This document shows, one piece after another, positions 48,601 to 49,827 of a stretch of DNA of 49,827 nt. A program made the position numbers and the translations under genes. The stretch's first letter is position 1. Each line of letters opens with the position of its first letter. The notes under the pieces are model-generated. The model saw only the letters and a program-made list of their open reading frames with translations, made no database searches and had not been told where the DNA came from. Source of the DNA: an uncultured Bacteroidales bacterium (GTDB lineage: Bacteria; Bacteroidota; Bacteroidia; Bacteroidales; Paludibacteraceae); NCBI GenBank assembly GCA_900320865.1, contig ONTT01000013.1, positions 1 to 49,827 on the forward strand, read 5' to 3'.

Positions 48601-48734
48601 GTGGTCAAGGCAGGAGTCGAACCTGCTACAGTATGACGGATGTATTTATACTAATGCTCTACTCACCATAATAGTGTTAGATATGCGCACTTAGGAAATA
48701 CATGTCATGAAACGTTGACTTGGCACCTGACCAC
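48601..48734 (-). ncRNA. tRNA-like structured RNA, non-canonical
   Basis: The minus strand has a perfect T-arm (GCAGG, loop TTCGACT, CCTGC), followed by CTTGACCAC. This pairs with GTGGTCAGG at 48726-48734 (9 bp including a G-U pair) as an acceptor-like stem. About 95 nt lie between, with an AGTAT/ATACT hairpin in an anticodon-arm position but a 13-nt loop. No canonical anticodon arm or D-arm is found and CCA is not encoded. It could be a tRNA-like regulatory RNA, a tRNA with an insertion, or a 3'-tRNA remnant left by an integrated element. A terminator-like hairpin follows at 48564-48594. Confidence 0.55.
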
Positions 48735-49013
48735 ACTGTAAGCTACGCACCGGCTCGCTTCTGCCCCACCACATGTAAAGGAATTCGTTGTCGTTGTTTT
48801 AATATTCGATAGTTTCATACAAACCTCCTCTTTAATTAGATGAATAAATGAAAAACCGTCAACCACTATATCCCACAAAGTAGGCAGGGCGAAAACGGCA
48901 CAATCAGGGACAAGAACATTTCCTATGATTAGCAACATTACCATAAATCCAAAGAACGTCCGATATAATTTATCTATAAATATTACGACAAATTCTATGC
49001 CAAAGCCATGCAT
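48705..49013 (-). CDS. Possible small membrane protein or short Cys-rich peptide
   Basis: Minus-strand ORF of 102 residues from ATG 49013 with a hydrophobic stretch (FFGFMVMLLIIGNVLVPDCA). An inner ATG at 48818 preceded by a clear AGGAGG at 48824-48829 (5-nt spacing) would give a 37-residue peptide with three Cys (FTCGGAEASRC, VAYSVVRCQ). Shine-Dalgarno sites are otherwise almost absent here. The 3' end overlaps the tRNA-like RNA, so the ORF may be partly chance. I do not recognise a family. Confidence 0.3.
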   Translation of the reverse strand: MHGFGIEFVVIFIDKLYRTFFGFMVMLLIIGNVLVPDCAVFALPTLWDIVVDGFSFIHLIKEEVCMKLSNIKTTTTNSFTCGGAEASRCVAYSVVRCQVNVS

Positions 49014-49068
49014 TTTCCATTTTGGCAGTTCATTTTTCGTACTATTACTACGGTCCAAAAATAAGATT

Positions 49069-49100
49069 CTAAGTTACAACTTTTTTTTGACATAAACAAA
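49069..49100 (-). promoter_or_regulatory. Variant promoter upstream of the small ORF and tRNA-like RNA
   Basis: Minus strand TTTG (49097-49100), 20-nt spacer, TAACTTAG (49069-49076, TTAG in place of TTTG). It shares AAAAAAAAGTTGTAACTT with the promoter at 48429-48460. Confidence 0.5.
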
Positions 49101-49213
49101 TAAATCTTTAGATTTGGAAGAGAATGCACAAGAAGCAACGCGGAAAGAACGAGGAAAGCAACACAAATATCAACTCAAATATCAAAACATTCCCTATCAA
49201 AATCAAAATTTTA

Positions 49214-49245
49214 TTAGCATATCTCGAAAAAATATTGTACCTTAG
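49214..49245 (+). promoter_or_regulatory. Weak promoter-like site for the last gene
   Basis: TTAG (49214-49217), 20-nt spacer, TACCTTAG (49238-49245). Both boxes have an A in place of the third T. Confidence 0.35.
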
Positions 49246-49352
49246 TGGTATATTTTTTGCAAGAGAAAATGAACGATTGACAAGTATCGGTGTATGCAGT
49301 AGTGAGAGCGCACTCAGAAAGCAGAATATTAACCGATAAAATTTCAACCGAA

Positions 49353-49827
49353 ATGGATAAAAAGTATTTGATTATTGCAGTAGCAGTATTAGCACTGGGC
49401 TGCATCGGGACTCTCCAAGCGTTTACACATTTGGAAACGCAAGAACCCCAAGAAATCCGCGGTATTGTTGTAGATGAGCACGATGCCGCATGGTACGAAC
49501 AACAGCAAACATTGTGGTTAAAGAAGGCACAAGCCAATCCTACTGACGAGCACGCATGGGAACAGTGCTTCAGCGCAGCACGATACGCGGATATGCTCAA
49601 CGAGCAGTATGGGATGACCGATCGCAAAAAGGCTGTATTGGACGAAATGGCAATGCACATTCCCAATTCGTTCACCTTTAACCTCGCCATGTACCAAACA
49701 AAACGCGATATGTACGGCGAGGACGCAAGTCCGTGGGCAGAAAAGGCATTGCAACAGATTCCGGAAAACATCGGTCGTCAAGATGCATCCATGCTTATCG
49801 CTTATCTGGAGATGAGCGGCAAATGCT
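49353..49827 (+). CDS. Exported TPR-like protein of unknown function, partial
   Basis: The reading frame from ATG 49353 stays open to the window end (158 codons). It begins with a signal sequence (MDKKYLIIAVAVLALGCIGT) that includes a Cys (ALGC), compatible with but not proof of a lipoprotein. The mature part is helical with aromatic and Ala-rich helices (AAWYEQQQTLWLKKAQANPT, DEHAWEQCFSAARYADMLNE, YGEDASPWAEKALQQIPENI), suggesting tetratricopeptide-like repeats. Its codon use looks like the core genome again, so the island ends near 49.1 kb. Confidence 0.65.
   Translation, partial: MDKKYLIIAVAVLALGCIGTLQAFTHLETQEPQEIRGIVVDEHDAAWYEQQQTLWLKKAQANPTDEHAWEQCFSAARYADMLNEQYGMTDRKKAVLDEMAMHIPNSFTFNLAMYQTKRDMYGEDASPWAEKALQQIPENIGRQDASMLIAYLEMSGKC

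Noticed and set aside
48560-49062. tmRNA (ssrA) on the minus strand
   Set aside because: The acceptor stem spans only about 134 nt, there is no G3-U70 alanine identity pair, and no tag ORF ending in ALAA is present.
49124-49347. Two overlapping ORFs (71 residues plus, 79 residues minus) before the last gene
   Set aside because: They lie on opposite strands over AT-rich leader sequence, with biased composition and no motif. Neither can be supported.

Overview
This window is a typical Bacteroidales chromosome segment, probably from a gut- or animal-associated anaerobe; the genus cannot be fixed from sequence alone. The evidence is Bacteroidetes-type promoters (TTTG or CTTG, a 20-nt spacer, then TANNTTTG) before many genes, almost no Shine-Dalgarno sites, a pyruvate:ferredoxin oxidoreductase, a TonB-dependent receptor with a carboxypeptidase-like N-domain, a type IX secretion-like C-terminus, and Bacteroidetes gene neighbourhoods such as ligA, a DUF6913-like gene and dapA.

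Layout. 1-4.6 kb, minus strand: the 5' part of nifJ, an AAA ATPase with a DUF4143-like region, a 2[4Fe-4S] ferredoxin, and ruvC with a small membrane protein and a DivIC/FtsB protein. 4.6-18.2 kb, plus strand: a secreted endonuclease/exonuclease/phosphatase protein, ligA, a DUF6913-like gene, dapA, a TPR-HTH membrane regulator, a stand-alone HTH protein and a 2146-residue surface protein. 18.2-19.7 kb, minus strand: infC-rpmI-rplT, where infC seems to need a non-AUG start. 19.8-28.4 kb, plus strand: an envelope and secretion block with an OB-fold-like lipoprotein, a PpiD-like foldase, an AmpG-like transporter, pssA, secreted endonuclease I, a PKD protein and a PAP2 phosphatase. 28.4-37.8 kb, plus strand: tRNA-Val, cstA, engB, a TonB receptor, mutS, mltG and a Usp-like gene. 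37.9-40.2 kb: a putative small RNA, a CotH-kinase protein, a CYTH protein and tRNA-Ser. 40.3-45.8 kb, plus strand: a DUF2059 protein, a small lipoprotein, an alpha/beta hydrolase with an ANL adenylating enzyme, a YqeY protein and a MutT-like Nudix enzyme. 46.1-49.1 kb, minus strand: a visibly AT-richer accessory island with a Panacea-type antitoxin and a MazF/PemK-like partner, a two-gene unit (2-TM protein plus a small Cas2-like protein), and a tRNA-like RNA. A partial plus-strand gene ends the window.

The most unusual signal is a set of short-period tandem repeats, mostly 7 nt and some 8 or 11 nt, with a different word at each locus. They fill gaps between genes of an operon and also run in frame inside housekeeping genes (ligA, dapA, engB, a Usp-like gene). 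One family, (GTAGAAA)n followed by GAMCGC...GCTCAAA, occurs in two intergenic copies and one copy inside engB. Other leads are: four unrelated secreted proteins that end in the same short C-terminal tail; a roughly 67-nt transcript whose promoter is nearly identical to the two tRNA promoters; a 134-nt RNA with a tRNA-like T-arm and acceptor stem beside the island; and a dispersed hairpin element next to tRNA genes.
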